From RAM1 sp050247515 (lineage in GTDB: Bacteria; Pseudomonadota; Gammaproteobacteria; Burkholderiales; Burkholderiaceae_C), in NCBI GenBank assembly GCA_050247515.1, contig JBFWUB010000010.1, forward strand, positions 92,509 through 156,508: a stretch of 64,000 nt of DNA, in the 5' to 3' direction. Numbering within the stretch: the first letter of the stretch is position 1; the number at the start of each line of letters is the position of its first letter. The notes under the pieces were generated by a model. The model was not told where the DNA came from, ran no database searches, and saw only the letters and a program-made list of their open reading frames with translations. The translations under genes and the position numbers were made by a program. Shown here in pieces: positions 15,690 to 24,019 of this stretch.

Positions 15690-17044
15690 ACCTCCACACC
15701 AAACTCCAGCAGCGCGCAGCCGACGGCAAGCCGGTGCGCATCGGCCTGATTGGCGCGGGCAAGTTCGGCTCCATGTATCTGGCGCAGATCCCGCGCACGC
15801 CGGGCGTGCATCTGGTAGGCATTGCCGACCTGTCGCCCGACGGCGCCCGCGCCAACCTGGCCCGCGTCGGATGGAAGAGTGCCCAGACCCAGGCCGCATC
15901 TCTGGACGCCGCCGTGAAGGATGGCAATACCCACATCAGCGACGACTGGCAGGCGCTCGCGCGCCACCCGGCCATTGACGTGATCGTGGAATGCACCGGC
16001 CACCCCATTGCGGCGGTGGACCATTGCCTGGAGGCCTTCGCCCACGGCAAACATGTGGTCAACGTCACCGTGGAGGCCGATGCGTTTTGCGGGCCGTTGC
16101 TGGCGCGCAAGGCCGCGGCAGCCGGCGTCGTGTACTCACTGGCGTTTGGCGACCAGCCCGCGCTGATCTGCGATCTGGTGGACTGGGCGCGCACCTGCGG
16201 GTTCCCTGTGGTGGCGGCCGGGCGCGGCCACAAGTGGCTGCCGCACTTCAGCGAATCCACGCCGGATACCGTGTGGGGCTACTACGGCCTGACCCCCGAG
16301 CAGGCCGCGCGCGGCGGGCTCAACCCCAAGATGTTCAACAGCTTCCTGGACGGCTCCAAGCCGTCGATCGAAAGCACGGCAGTGTCCAATGCCACCGGCC
16401 TGGGCGTGCCGTCCAACGGCTTGCTGTACCCACCGGCCAGCGTGGAGGACATCCCCTACGTCACCCGCCCCATCAGCGAAGGCGGCGTGCTGGAACGCAA
16501 GGGCATGGTCGAAGTGATCTCTTCACTGGAAACCGACGGGCGCAAGATTCCGTACGACATCCGCATGGGCGTGTGGGTCACGGTAGAGGCCGAGACGGAC
16601 TACATCAAGAACTGCTTTGAGGAATACAACGCCCATACCGACCCCAGCGGACGCTACTTCACGCTGTACAAGCGCTGGCACCTGATTGGCCTGGAGGTCG
16701 GTGTGAGCGTGGCCAGCGTGGCGCTGCGCGGCGAACCGACTGGCGTGGCCACGGGCTGGAACGCGGACGTGGTGGCGACTGCCAAACGCGACCTGCAGCC
16801 CGGCGACATGCTGGACGGCGAAGGCGGCTACACCGTGTGGGGCAAGCTGCTGCCCGCGCAGCGTTCCATGCAAATGGGCGGCCTGCCCCTGGGCCTGGCG
16901 CATGGCATCAAGGTCGTGCGGCCGGTCAAGAAGGGCCAATCGCTGAGCTGGGCCGACGTTGCCATTGACACCGGTACACATGCTTACAAGGTGCGCCGCG
17001 AAATGGAGGCCCTGTTTGCGGCGCCACTGCTGAAAGCCGCCTGA
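15686..17044 (+). CDS. NAD(P)-dependent oxidoreductase with C-terminal SAF domain
   Basis: 452 residues. An N-terminal Rossmann fold (RIGLIGAGKFGSMYL) is followed by a Gfo/Idh or homoserine-dehydrogenase-like stretch (DVIVECTGHPIAAVDHCLEA, HVVNVTVEADAFCGPLL). The C-terminal 100 residues resemble a SAF/AFP-type domain (LQPGDMLDGEGGYTVWGKL, GQSLSWADVAID). Such fusions occur in sugar-acid and polyol catabolism clusters. The ATG at 15686 overlaps the PhyH stop. Likely oxidises a hydroxy-acid intermediate made in this operon; substrate unknown. Confidence 0.82.
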   Translation: MNLHTKLQQRAADGKPVRIGLIGAGKFGSMYLAQIPRTPGVHLVGIADLSPDGARANLARVGWKSAQTQAASLDAAVKDGNTHISDDWQALARHPAIDVIVECTGHPIAAVDHCLEAFAHGKHVVNVTVEADAFCGPLLARKAAAAGVVYSLAFGDQPALICDLVDWARTCGFPVVAAGRGHKWLPHFSESTPDTVWGYYGLTPEQAARGGLNPKMFNSFLDGSKPSIESTAVSNATGLGVPSNGLLYPPASVEDIPYVTRPISEGGVLERKGMVEVISSLETDGRKIPYDIRMGVWVTVEAETDYIKNCFEEYNAHTDPSGRYFTLYKRWHLIGLEVGVSVASVALRGEPTGVATGWNADVVATAKRDLQPGDMLDGEGGYTVWGKLLPAQRSMQMGGLPLGLAHGIKVVRPVKKGQSLSWADVAIDTGTHAYKVRREMEALFAAPLLKAA

Positions 17045-17099
17045 CAGTAACCACCGCGCCATTGGCGCGATCATGCTGCCAACAACGGCAGGAGCAGTG

Positions 17100-17969
17100 A
17101 TGAAGATTTCAGTACTGGGCATCGGCTTCATGGGCTTTCCCATGGCGCGCCGCCTGTGCGAGGCGGGCCACGAGGTGCATGTGTGGAACCGCAGCCGCGA
17201 CAAGGCCGAACGCGTCGCCGCGTTTGGCGCCACCGTCCATGACAGTGCCGCGCAGGCCGCTGGCGCCGCCGACGTGGTGGTGAGCATGCTGGAAAACGGC
17301 GCCGTGGTGGAAGACGTGCTCTTCGCCCAGGGCGCGGCACAAGCCATGAAACCCGGCACGCTGGTGATCGACATGGCGTCCATCAAGCCGCGCGAGGCCC
17401 GCGACCATGCGGCGCGTCTGGCGGACATCGGCATCGCGCACCTGGATGCGCCGGTGTCCGGTGGCACCGTGGGCGCCGAGGCCGGCACGCTGGTCATCAT
17501 GGCCGGCGGCCGGCCTGAAGATTTCGCGCGCGCCCAGCCGGTGTTTCAGGTGTTCGGGCGCGCCACGCATGTGGGCCCGCACGGCACGGGCCAGCTCACC
17601 AAGCTGGCCAACCAGATGATCGTGGGCATCACCATCGGCGCGGTTGCTGAATCACTGCTGATGTGCGCGCGCGGCGGCGCCGACATGGCCAGGGTGAGGG
17701 AAGCCATCACTGGCGGCTTTGCCGACAGCCGCATCCTGCAGGTGCATGGCCAGCGCATGGTGGAGCGCGACTTTGCGCCACGCGCTCGGATGTCGGTGCA
17801 GCTCAAGGATCTGCGCAACGCACTGGCCACGGCCGAGGAAATCGGCTTTGACGCACCGGTCACCCGGCTCTTCGAACAGCTCTATGCGGACGGCATCGAG
17901 CATGGTCTGACCGACCTGGACCATGCCGGGCTTTTCGTGGAGCTGGCCAGCCGCAACGGCATGCAATAA
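17100..17969 (+). CDS. Beta-hydroxyacid dehydrogenase (3-hydroxyisobutyrate dehydrogenase/tartronate semialdehyde reductase family)
   Basis: 289 residues. It has the NAD(P) motif LGIGFMGFPMARRL, the substrate-binding signature LDAPVSGGTVGAEAGTL and the catalytic lysine region GTGQLTKLANQMIVG, which together define the family. Specificity (3-hydroxyisobutyrate, tartronate semialdehyde or other) cannot be read from sequence. It starts 55 bases after the SAF oxidoreductase with an AGGAG before the ATG and is probably the fourth gene of the GntR operon. The next features downstream are tRNA genes. Confidence 0.9.
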   Translation: MKISVLGIGFMGFPMARRLCEAGHEVHVWNRSRDKAERVAAFGATVHDSAAQAAGAADVVVSMLENGAVVEDVLFAQGAAQAMKPGTLVIDMASIKPREARDHAARLADIGIAHLDAPVSGGTVGAEAGTLVIMAGGRPEDFARAQPVFQVFGRATHVGPHGTGQLTKLANQMIVGITIGAVAESLLMCARGGADMARVREAITGGFADSRILQVHGQRMVERDFAPRARMSVQLKDLRNALATAEEIGFDAPVTRLFEQLYADGIEHGLTDLDHAGLFVELASRNGMQ

Positions 17970-18008
17970 GGCATAATTGCGCCTGCTCCAACCGACCGGT
18001 CATATTGC

Positions 18009-18014
18009 TAGAAT
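18009..18014 (+). promoter_or_regulatory. Candidate -10 (TAGAAT) for the tRNA-Ala/tRNA-Lys unit
   Basis: TAGAAT lies 12 bases before the mature tRNA-Ala 5' end in a locally A/T-rich stretch. No good -35 is visible at 16-18 bases, so the call rests on position and the -10 match. Confidence 0.4.
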
Positions 18015-18026
18015 ATCGGCTGTTGT

Positions 18027-18102
<76 letters not shown>

Positions 18103-18120
18103 CAGCACAGGTTTAAAAGT

Positions 18121-18196
18121 GGGTTCTTAGCTCAGTTGGTAGAGCAGCGGACTCTTAATCCGTAGGTCGAGTGTTCGAGTCACTCAGGACCCACCA
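18121..18196 (+). tRNA. tRNA-Lys (anticodon CTT)
   Basis: 76 bases. Acceptor GGGTTCT/AGGACCC, D arm GCTC/GAGC, anticodon stem GCGGA/TCCGT with loop CTCTTAA (anticodon CTT), and a T arm with loop TTCGAGT. CCA is encoded (18194-18196). It follows tRNA-Ala after 18 bases and is presumably cotranscribed. It reads AAG, the dominant lysine codon here. Confidence 0.97.
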
Positions 18197-18203
18197 CTTA
18201 TTC

Positions 18204-18237
18204 AAATCGGGTGCCTTTGCAAAAAGGTGCCCGATTT
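18204..18237 (+). terminator. Terminator hairpin after the tRNA genes
   Basis: A 15-bp stem (AAATCGGGTGCCTTT / AAAGGTGCCCGATTT) with two adjacent G-U pairs and a GCAA loop starts 8 bases after tRNA-Lys. Only a short T-rich stretch follows. Confidence 0.7.
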
Positions 18238-18268
18238 GCTTTGCAGCACATCCTTGCCAAGGACACAC

Positions 18269-18571
18269 ATGAGCTACACCGTTACGCTGGTTGATCTCCC
18301 CAATGTTGCTGATGCCGACAGGCAGGCCATGGAACAGACCTTCCGGCACACGATTGAACAGGTCCTGGGCGGCCCTGATGGCGTGGCAGCCGCCTGGCGC
18401 GCCTGCGAGGTGGCCCGCCAGGCCGAGAAAAATTCCACGGTGACGGTGCCTCAGCTCACGCTGGGCGGGCCGATCAGCCGGTGGGACCTGATGCATGCGA
18501 TGGCCACTAGAGCCGCTTTTGAAGCATGGCAAGGCACGCCTGGCGACGCCCGGTTCATCGTCAAGGCCTGA
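18269..18571 (+). CDS. Small protein of unknown function
   Basis: 100 residues beginning SYTVTLVDLPNVADADRQAM, with AAWRACEVARQAEKNSTV in the middle and a GGPISRWDLMHAMATRAAF helix near the end. No signal peptide, no membrane segment and no family recognised. An AAGGA sequence precedes the ATG by about 7 bases and codon use matches its neighbours, so it is probably real. It lies between the tRNA terminator and the efflux gene, 22 bases before the latter, and may be cotranscribed with it. Confidence 0.6.
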   Translation: MSYTVTLVDLPNVADADRQAMEQTFRHTIEQVLGGPDGVAAAWRACEVARQAEKNSTVTVPQLTLGGPISRWDLMHAMATRAAFEAWQGTPGDARFIVKA

Positions 18572-18593
18572 CGCCGGGCGCTCCTTTTCTTTC

Positions 18594-19826
18594 ATGAACC
18601 CGGACGCCGACAGGCTCTGGCGGGCGCCGAGTTGGGCCCTGGCCGTACTGCTTGCCTTGCTGGGCATGCTGGGGCCGTTTTCCATCGACACCTACATCCC
18701 GGCGTTCTCGGGGATTGCACGCTCGCTGGGCGCGACGCCGGTGCAGATGCAGCAGACGCTGTCGGCCTACCTGTTCGGTTTTGCGTTCATGAACCTGTTC
18801 CACGGCGCGCTGGCCGACAGCTTCGGGCGCCGGCCTGTGGTGCTGTGGGGCATCGCGGCGTTCACGCTGGCCTCGGCAGGCTGCGCGCTGTCGCAGACCA
18901 TCGGCCAACTGGTGTTCTTTCGGGGCTTGCAGGGGCTGTCCACCGGCGCGGGCATCGTGGTGTCGCGCGCGGTCATCCGCGACATGTTTCCACCGGCGCA
19001 GGCGCAAAAGGTCATGAGCCAGGTCACTATCTATTTCGGCGTGGCGCCGGCCATCGCGCCCATCATTGGCGGCTGGCTGTTTGTGCATGCCGACTGGCAC
19101 AGCATTTTCTGGTTCCTGACGGCGGTGGGCGTCATGCTGTGGGTGGCCAACTTCAGGCTGCTGCCCGAGACGCTTCATGTGAGCGAGCGCCAGCCGTTCA
19201 ACGTGCGCAACCTGATGCAGGGCTACTGGGGGCTGGGCTCCAACCCGCGCTTTTTGCTGCTGGCTTTGGCCAGCGGCATCCCGTTCAACGGCATGTTCCT
19301 GTACGTGCTGTGCGCGCCGGAATTCCTGGGCACGCATATGGGCCTGACACCCACGCAGTTCTTCTGGTTCTTTTTGCTCACCATTGCCGGCATCATGGCC
19401 GGCTCCTGGGCCAGCGGCCGGCTGGCCGGGCGCATTGCACCCAAGCGGCAGATACGCCACGGCTTCGTGATCATGGTGCTGGTGTCGATGGCCAACGTGG
19501 CGGCCAACTTTGCATTCGTCGCCCACCCTTCATGGGCCCTGTTGCCCATCGCCGTGTTCGGCTTTGGCTGGGCGCTGATGGTGCCGGTGGTAACGCTGCT
19601 GGTGCTGGACCTGTACCCGCACCGGCGCGGGCTGGCGTCGTCGCTGCAGGCCGTCATCGGCTCGACGGCCAACGGCCTCGTGGCGGGCATCATTGCGCCA
19701 CTGGTGATGCATTCCACGCGCGCCCTGGCCGTCTCATCCTTGCTGATGATGGGCGTGGGTCTGGTGGCGTGGATCTACATGCACCGGCGCTGGCCCGAGA
19801 TCGGGCGCGCCGTGTCTCAAGCTTAG
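18594..19826 (+). CDS. Bcr/CflA-family drug efflux transporter (MFS)
   Basis: 410 residues with 12 predicted membrane helices of the DHA1 drug:H+ antiporter type. Family signatures are GPFSIDTYIPAF in TM1, the MFS motif A variant GALADSFGRRPVVL after TM2, RGLQGLSTGAGIVVSRAVIRD in TM4, and FGVAPAIAPIIGGWLF, a motif-C-like TM5. Close to chloramphenicol/bicyclomycin exporters, but actual substrates are unknown. The last 4 bases overlap the 3' end of the converging DEAD-box helicase gene. Confidence 0.9.
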   Translation: MNPDADRLWRAPSWALAVLLALLGMLGPFSIDTYIPAFSGIARSLGATPVQMQQTLSAYLFGFAFMNLFHGALADSFGRRPVVLWGIAAFTLASAGCALSQTIGQLVFFRGLQGLSTGAGIVVSRAVIRDMFPPAQAQKVMSQVTIYFGVAPAIAPIIGGWLFVHADWHSIFWFLTAVGVMLWVANFRLLPETLHVSERQPFNVRNLMQGYWGLGSNPRFLLLALASGIPFNGMFLYVLCAPEFLGTHMGLTPTQFFWFFLLTIAGIMAGSWASGRLAGRIAPKRQIRHGFVIMVLVSMANVAANFAFVAHPSWALLPIAVFGFGWALMVPVVTLLVLDLYPHRRGLASSLQAVIGSTANGLVAGIIAPLVMHSTRALAVSSLLMMGVGLVAWIYMHRRWPEIGRAVSQA

Positions 19827-21595
19827 CGGGCGGGCTTGGCCGGGCGCTTGCGCGCGTCGTGCGGCGCGTAAGGGCGCGGACCGGCAGGCTTGGCAAATGC
19901 CGGCTTGCGCGGCGCGAAGTCACCCCGCGGCGCGGCAAAGCCGTCACGCGGCGGGCGGCCTTCAAATGAGCGCGAAGCACCCACGTCGCCAAAGCCGGGC
20001 TTGCGGCCGTAGCTGGCGCCGTCACGGCGCTGGTCGAACCCGCCACCTTCGCGGCGCGCGTCAAAGCCACGGTCCTCACGCGGGGCAAAGCCACCACCGA
20101 AGCCGCCGCTGCGGTTGCCGCCAAAGTTGCGCTCGCGCGGGCCGTTGTCACGGCGGCCGCGGCCGCTGTAGTCGATCTGCGGGCGGCCGCCACCTTGCGG
20201 GGCGCGCTGCTGCGGCTCCAGGCCGGGGATCACTTCGGCCTTGAAGGTCTGCTTGCTGTAGCCCTCGATGTCAAAGATCTTGCGGCGGTCGCGGAACTCG
20301 GCAAACGTCACGGCCAGACCGTCGCGCCCGGCGCGGCCGGTGCGGCCGATGCGGTGCGTGTAGTCCTCCGCCTTCATCGGCAGGCCGTAGTTGAAAACGT
20401 GGGTGATGGTGGGCACGTCAATGCCGCGCGCGGCCACGTCGGTGGCCACCAGCACCTGCACCTGGCCATTGCGCAGCGCCATCAGGCGGCGGTTGCGCAG
20501 GCCCTGGCTCAGGGCACCATGCAGTGCCACGGCGTCAAAGCCGGCTTGCTGCAGGTCGTTGGCCAGGCCGTCGCATTCAACCTGCGTGCTGGCAAAAACA
20601 ATGGCCTGATTGATCGTGGTGTCACGCAGCCAGTGGTCCAGCAGCTTGCGCTTGTGCTGGGCGTTGTCGGCCCAGAACAGCACCTGCTTGATGTTGGCGT
20701 GCTTTTCCTGCGGCGTGTCAATCTGGACTTTTTGCGGCTGGCGCATCACGCGCGCAGCCAGTTGCTGGATGCGCGGCGCGAAGGTGGCGCTGAACATCAT
20801 GGTCTGCTTGCGCTCGATGGTCAGCTGGTTGATTTCGGCCAGATCGTCGGAGAAGCCGAGGTCGAGCATGCGGTCGGCTTCGTCCACCACCAGGAACTGC
20901 ACCTTGTCCAGCTTGATCTGCATGGAGCGCTGCAGGTCCAGCAGGCGGCCCGGCGTGGCGACCACGAGGTCGGCGTTCTGCAGCTTGGCGATCTGCAGCT
21001 GGTATGGCATGCCGCCCACGATGTTGGCGATGCGCAGGCCGCGGCAGTGTTGCACCAGGCCGATGGCGTCATGCGCCACCTGCTGGGCCAGTTCACGCGT
21101 GGGGCAGACGATCAGGGCGCCGGGAACGGCGGCCTTGAAGTTGCGGGCGTTGGTCGGGTCCTTGCGCTTGGGGCGCTTGGGGGCGGGCTCGCCCCTGGCT
21201 TGCGCTTCTGCCACGGCGCGCTCGAAAGCGGCGCGCTCTTCAGCCTCGGCCTGGGCCTTTTGCGACAGCAGTGTGTGCAGCACGGGCAGCAGAAACGCCG
21301 CCGTCTTGCCGCTGCCGGTCTGGCTGGAGACCATCAGGTCAATGTAGGCCTTGGTGGCGCTGTCACCCGTGGGCAAGGCCAGCGGAATGACCTTGTCCTG
21401 CACCAGCGTGGGCTGGGTGTAGCCCAGGTCGGCCACGGCGCGCAGCAGTTCGTCGGCCAGGCCCAGCTTCACGAAGCCGTTGGGCACCACCTCAACAGGG
21501 GTCTCGGCCACAACGCTGTCGACAGCGACGAAAGCGGGTTCAACAAAGGATTCGGCAGGCGAAAAGTCGCCCTGCACTTCAAAAGAGTCAGTCAT
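19823..21595 (-). CDS. DEAD-box ATP-dependent RNA helicase, RhlE-like
   Basis: 590 residues. The SF2 core is complete: VSSQTGSGKTAAF (I), PTRELAQQ (Ia), VATPGRLLDL (Ib), VVDEADRML (II), MMFSATF (III), IVFASTQ (IV), ATDVAARGIDV (V) and HRIGRTGRAG (VI). Between motifs I and Ia sits a charged insertion of about 45 residues (AEAEERAAFERAVAEAQARG), and the C-terminus is a long Arg/Gly/Phe-rich tail for RNA binding. Likely role: ribosome assembly or cold adaptation. The gene follows orn on the same strand after a 222-base gap. Confidence 0.93.
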   Translation of the reverse strand: MTDSFEVQGDFSPAESFVEPAFVAVDSVVAETPVEVVPNGFVKLGLADELLRAVADLGYTQPTLVQDKVIPLALPTGDSATKAYIDLMVSSQTGSGKTAAFLLPVLHTLLSQKAQAEAEERAAFERAVAEAQARGEPAPKRPKRKDPTNARNFKAAVPGALIVCPTRELAQQVAHDAIGLVQHCRGLRIANIVGGMPYQLQIAKLQNADLVVATPGRLLDLQRSMQIKLDKVQFLVVDEADRMLDLGFSDDLAEINQLTIERKQTMMFSATFAPRIQQLAARVMRQPQKVQIDTPQEKHANIKQVLFWADNAQHKRKLLDHWLRDTTINQAIVFASTQVECDGLANDLQQAGFDAVALHGALSQGLRNRRLMALRNGQVQVLVATDVAARGIDVPTITHVFNYGLPMKAEDYTHRIGRTGRAGRDGLAVTFAEFRDRRKIFDIEGYSKQTFKAEVIPGLEPQQRAPQGGGRPQIDYSGRGRRDNGPRERNFGGNRSGGFGGGFAPREDRGFDARREGGGFDQRRDGASYGRKPGFGDVGASRSFEGRPPRDGFAAPRGDFAPRKPAFAKPAGPRPYAPHDARKRPAKPAR

Positions 21596-21817
21596 GTTTA
21601 CTCACACGCCAACACCCCCAGGGCGGGAGTGCCGTCGTCAATGGTTAAAAGACATCAACCATCAAACGACTACCGGGCAACTGTCATGGGATTGACTGGC
21701 ACGGGCGGCTCATTCGTTGAGCCATGGTGTGAAGGGAGATGCGCAAAATGCACTGCCGTTTGCAGCGCAGCCCGCGATTATGGCATGGATTCGGGTTTTC
21801 ACCTAACCCAGTTTGAC
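21596..21817 (-). other. Leader region of the DEAD-box helicase gene
   Basis: 222 non-coding bases between the orn stop and the helicase start. An ATGGTT/AACCAT foldback with a 10-base spacer (21641-21662) is present. A long structured 5' leader is common for cold-inducible RNA helicases, but no recognisable motif proves this, and no clear promoter was found. Confidence 0.35.
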
Positions 21818-22387
21818 TCAGCCGAGCTTGAGGAAGTGCTCTCGGTAGTGCGCCAACTCGTCAATCGATTCATGCACGTCGGCCAGGGCTGTGTGCTTTT
21901 GCTGCTTCTTGAAGGCGTTGTACACCTCGGGGCGCCAACGCTTGGCCAGCTCCTTCAGGGTGCTGACGTCCAGGTTGCGGTAGTGGAAGAACGCCTCCAG
22001 CTTGGGCATGTACTTCACCAGGAAGCGGCGGTCCTGGCTGATGGTGTTGCCGCACAGGGGCGCCACATTTTTCGGGCTGTATTTCGCCAGAAAATCCAGG
22101 ATCTGCTGCTCGGCCTGCGCCTCGGTCACGGTGGAGGCCTTGACCTTGTCGATCAAACCGCTGCGCCCATGGGTGCCCTTGTTCCAGGCGTCCATGCGGT
22201 CCAGCTGCTCGTCGCTCTGGTGGATCACGAGCACGGGCCCTTCGATGCGGGGCTCCAGGTTGGCGCCTGTCACGATGACGGCAATTTCAATGAGACGGTC
22301 AGTTTCGGGGTCAAGCCCGGTCATTTCGCAGTCAAGCCAGATGAGGTTCTGGTCGGATTTGGTCAGGGTAGGTGTGGCGTCGGACAT
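21818..22387 (-). CDS. orn: Oligoribonuclease
   Basis: 189-residue DEDDh 3'-5' exoribonuclease that degrades 2-5 nt RNAs and pGpG. Catalytic residues are visible: WLDCEMTGLDPE (D, E), GNTISQDRRFL (D) and HTALADVHES (H, D). The ATG at 22387 was chosen from the domain start; GACAAT on the minus strand ends 7 bases upstream. It is divergent from the M48 protease gene with 37 bases between start codons, an arrangement I recognise from other Burkholderiales. Confidence 0.95.
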   Translation of the reverse strand: MSDATPTLTKSDQNLIWLDCEMTGLDPETDRLIEIAVIVTGANLEPRIEGPVLVIHQSDEQLDRMDAWNKGTHGRSGLIDKVKASTVTEAQAEQQILDFLAKYSPKNVAPLCGNTISQDRRFLVKYMPKLEAFFHYRNLDVSTLKELAKRWRPEVYNAFKKQQKHTALADVHESIDELAHYREHFLKLG

Positions 22388-22394
22388 GCCTGCG

Positions 22395-22400
22395 ATTGTC
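22395..22400 (-). promoter_or_regulatory. Candidate -10 (GACAAT, minus strand) of orn
   Basis: Ends 7 bases before the orn start codon, so the mRNA would be leaderless or nearly so. Lies within the 37-base divergent gap shared with the M48 protease promoter. Confidence 0.4.
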
Positions 22401-22410
22401 GCCGATGGCC

Positions 22411-22416
22411 TAAACT
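22411..22416 (+). promoter_or_regulatory. Candidate -10 (TAAACT) of the M48 protease operon
   Basis: TAAACT ends 8 bases before the ATG at 22425. Its orientation and position mirror the orn -10 only a few bases away. Confidence 0.35.
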
Positions 22417-22424
22417 GGAAGGCT

Positions 22425-23681
22425 ATGGACCCCTCTTCCCTCCTGACCCTGTGGTTTGCCGCCGCGCTCGTCGCCGGGCTGCTGGTGAAATTCTGGCTGA
22501 CGTCGCGCCAGATCCGGCATGTGGCCACGCACCGCGCCAGCGTGCCGGCGCCGTTCGCCAGTGCCGTGAGCCTGGCCGCCCACCAGAAGGCAGCCGACTA
22601 CACCGTCGTCAAGGCGCGCTTTGGCCTGCTGGAGCTGGCGTTTGGCGCCGCCGTGTTGCTGGGCTGGACGCTGCTGGGCGGCCTGCATGTGCTGAACCAG
22701 GCGCTGCTGACCTGGCTGGGCGGCGGCATGGTGCAGCAGCTGGCGCTGCTCGGCGCTTTCATGCTGATCGGCGGCCTGATTGACCTGCCGTTCACGCTGT
22801 ACCAGACTTTTGTGATCGAAGAGCGCTTCGGCTTCAACAAGATGACCTGGCGCCTGTGGCTGGCCGACATGCTCAAGTCCACTGCCGTGGGCATCCTCAT
22901 TGGCCTGCCCGTGGCCTGGCTGATCCTGTGGCTCATGGGCGCGGCAGGCAGCACCTGGTGGTTGTGGGCCTGGGGCGTGTGGATGGGGTTCAACCTGCTG
23001 CTGTTGCTGATCTACCCGACTTTCATTGCGCCGCTGTTCAACAAGTTCCAGCCGCTGGAAGACGAGACGCTGAAGGCCCGCGTCACCGCGCTCATGCAGC
23101 GCTGCGGCTTCGCGGCCAAGGGCCTGTTCGTCATGGACGGCAGCAAGCGCAGCGCCCATGCCAATGCCTATTTCACCGGCTTTGGCGCCGCCAAACGCGT
23201 GGTGTTTTACGACACGCTGCTGGCCAAGCTGTCACCCGGCGAGGTAGACGCCGTGCTGGCGCACGAGCTGGGCCATTTCAAGCACAAGCACATCATCAAG
23301 CGCATCGTGAGCCTGTTTGCACTGAGCCTGGCCGGGTTTGCGCTGCTGGGCTGGCTGTCCACGCAAGCCTGGTTCTACACCGGCCTTGGCGTGCGTCCGA
23401 ACATGGGCGCACCCAATGATGCGCTGGCGCTGCTGCTGTTCCTGCTGGCCGTGCCGGTGTTCACGTTCTTCATCTCGCCGCTGTTCGCGCAGCTGTCGCG
23501 CAAGCACGAGTTTGAAGCCGACGCCTACGCCGTCATGCAGACCAGCGGGCAGGACCTGAGCAGCGCGCTGCTCAAGCTGTACGAGGACAACGCGTCCACG
23601 CTCACACCCGACCCGGTATTCGTGAAGTTCTATTACTCCCACCCGCCAGCCTCCGAGCGGCTTGCAAGGATGACCGCATGA
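22425..23681 (+). CDS. M48-family (Ste24-like) membrane metalloprotease
   Basis: 418 residues with about seven hydrophobic segments. The zinc site is LAHELGHFKHKH plus the third ligand in HEFEADAYAV, as in CAAX prenyl protease 1/Ste24 homologues. The CAAX name is by homology only; in bacteria the role is probably membrane protein quality control. The N-terminal part VIEERFGFNKMT is characteristic of the Ste24 branch. The stop overlaps the start of phhB by 4 bases. Confidence 0.92.
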   Translation: MDPSSLLTLWFAAALVAGLLVKFWLTSRQIRHVATHRASVPAPFASAVSLAAHQKAADYTVVKARFGLLELAFGAAVLLGWTLLGGLHVLNQALLTWLGGGMVQQLALLGAFMLIGGLIDLPFTLYQTFVIEERFGFNKMTWRLWLADMLKSTAVGILIGLPVAWLILWLMGAAGSTWWLWAWGVWMGFNLLLLLIYPTFIAPLFNKFQPLEDETLKARVTALMQRCGFAAKGLFVMDGSKRSAHANAYFTGFGAAKRVVFYDTLLAKLSPGEVDAVLAHELGHFKHKHIIKRIVSLFALSLAGFALLGWLSTQAWFYTGLGVRPNMGAPNDALALLLFLLAVPVFTFFISPLFAQLSRKHEFEADAYAVMQTSGQDLSSALLKLYEDNASTLTPDPVFVKFYYSHPPASERLARMTA

Positions 23682-24013
23682 CCAGCATGCTGAGCAAGGT
23701 GGACTGGTCCACCCGAACACGCCGCGCACTGACGCCCACGGAGATTGTCACGCGGCTGGCCGCGGCACCCGGCTGGGCACTGACCGGTGACGGCGCCGAC
23801 GTAGCCATCCAGAAGACCTACAACTTCGCCAACTACCACGAGACGATTTCGTTTGTGAATGCGCTGGCCTTCATAGCCAATGCGCAGGATCATCACCCTG
23901 ACCTTTCGGTGCACTACAACCGCTGTGTGGTGCGCTTCAACACGCACGACGTGGGCGGCATTTCCGAAACCGATTTTGACTGCGCGTCACGCATTGACGC
24001 GCTGCTGGGCTGA
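23678..24013 (+). CDS. phhB: 4a-hydroxytetrahydrobiopterin dehydratase (pterin-4-alpha-carbinolamine dehydratase)
   Basis: 111 residues; dehydrates the carbinolamine formed by aromatic amino acid hydroxylases. The family core is present: QKTYNFANYHETISFVNALA, then AQDHHPDLSVHYNRC with the catalytic histidines, and HDVGGISETDFD. The N-terminus MTSMLSKVDWSTRTRRALT is slightly extended. No phenylalanine hydroxylase lies next to it; the location between the protease and rsgA reflects conserved gene order rather than pathway. Confidence 0.93.
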   Translation: MTSMLSKVDWSTRTRRALTPTEIVTRLAAAPGWALTGDGADVAIQKTYNFANYHETISFVNALAFIANAQDHHPDLSVHYNRCVVRFNTHDVGGISETDFDCASRIDALLG

Positions 24014-24019
24014 AGCACA

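Noticed and set aside
20195..22783. 862-residue open frame on the plus strand
   Set aside because: It runs antisense through the DEAD-box helicase and orn, both with complete catalytic motifs; its composition (His/Gln/Val-rich) is that of a shadow frame.
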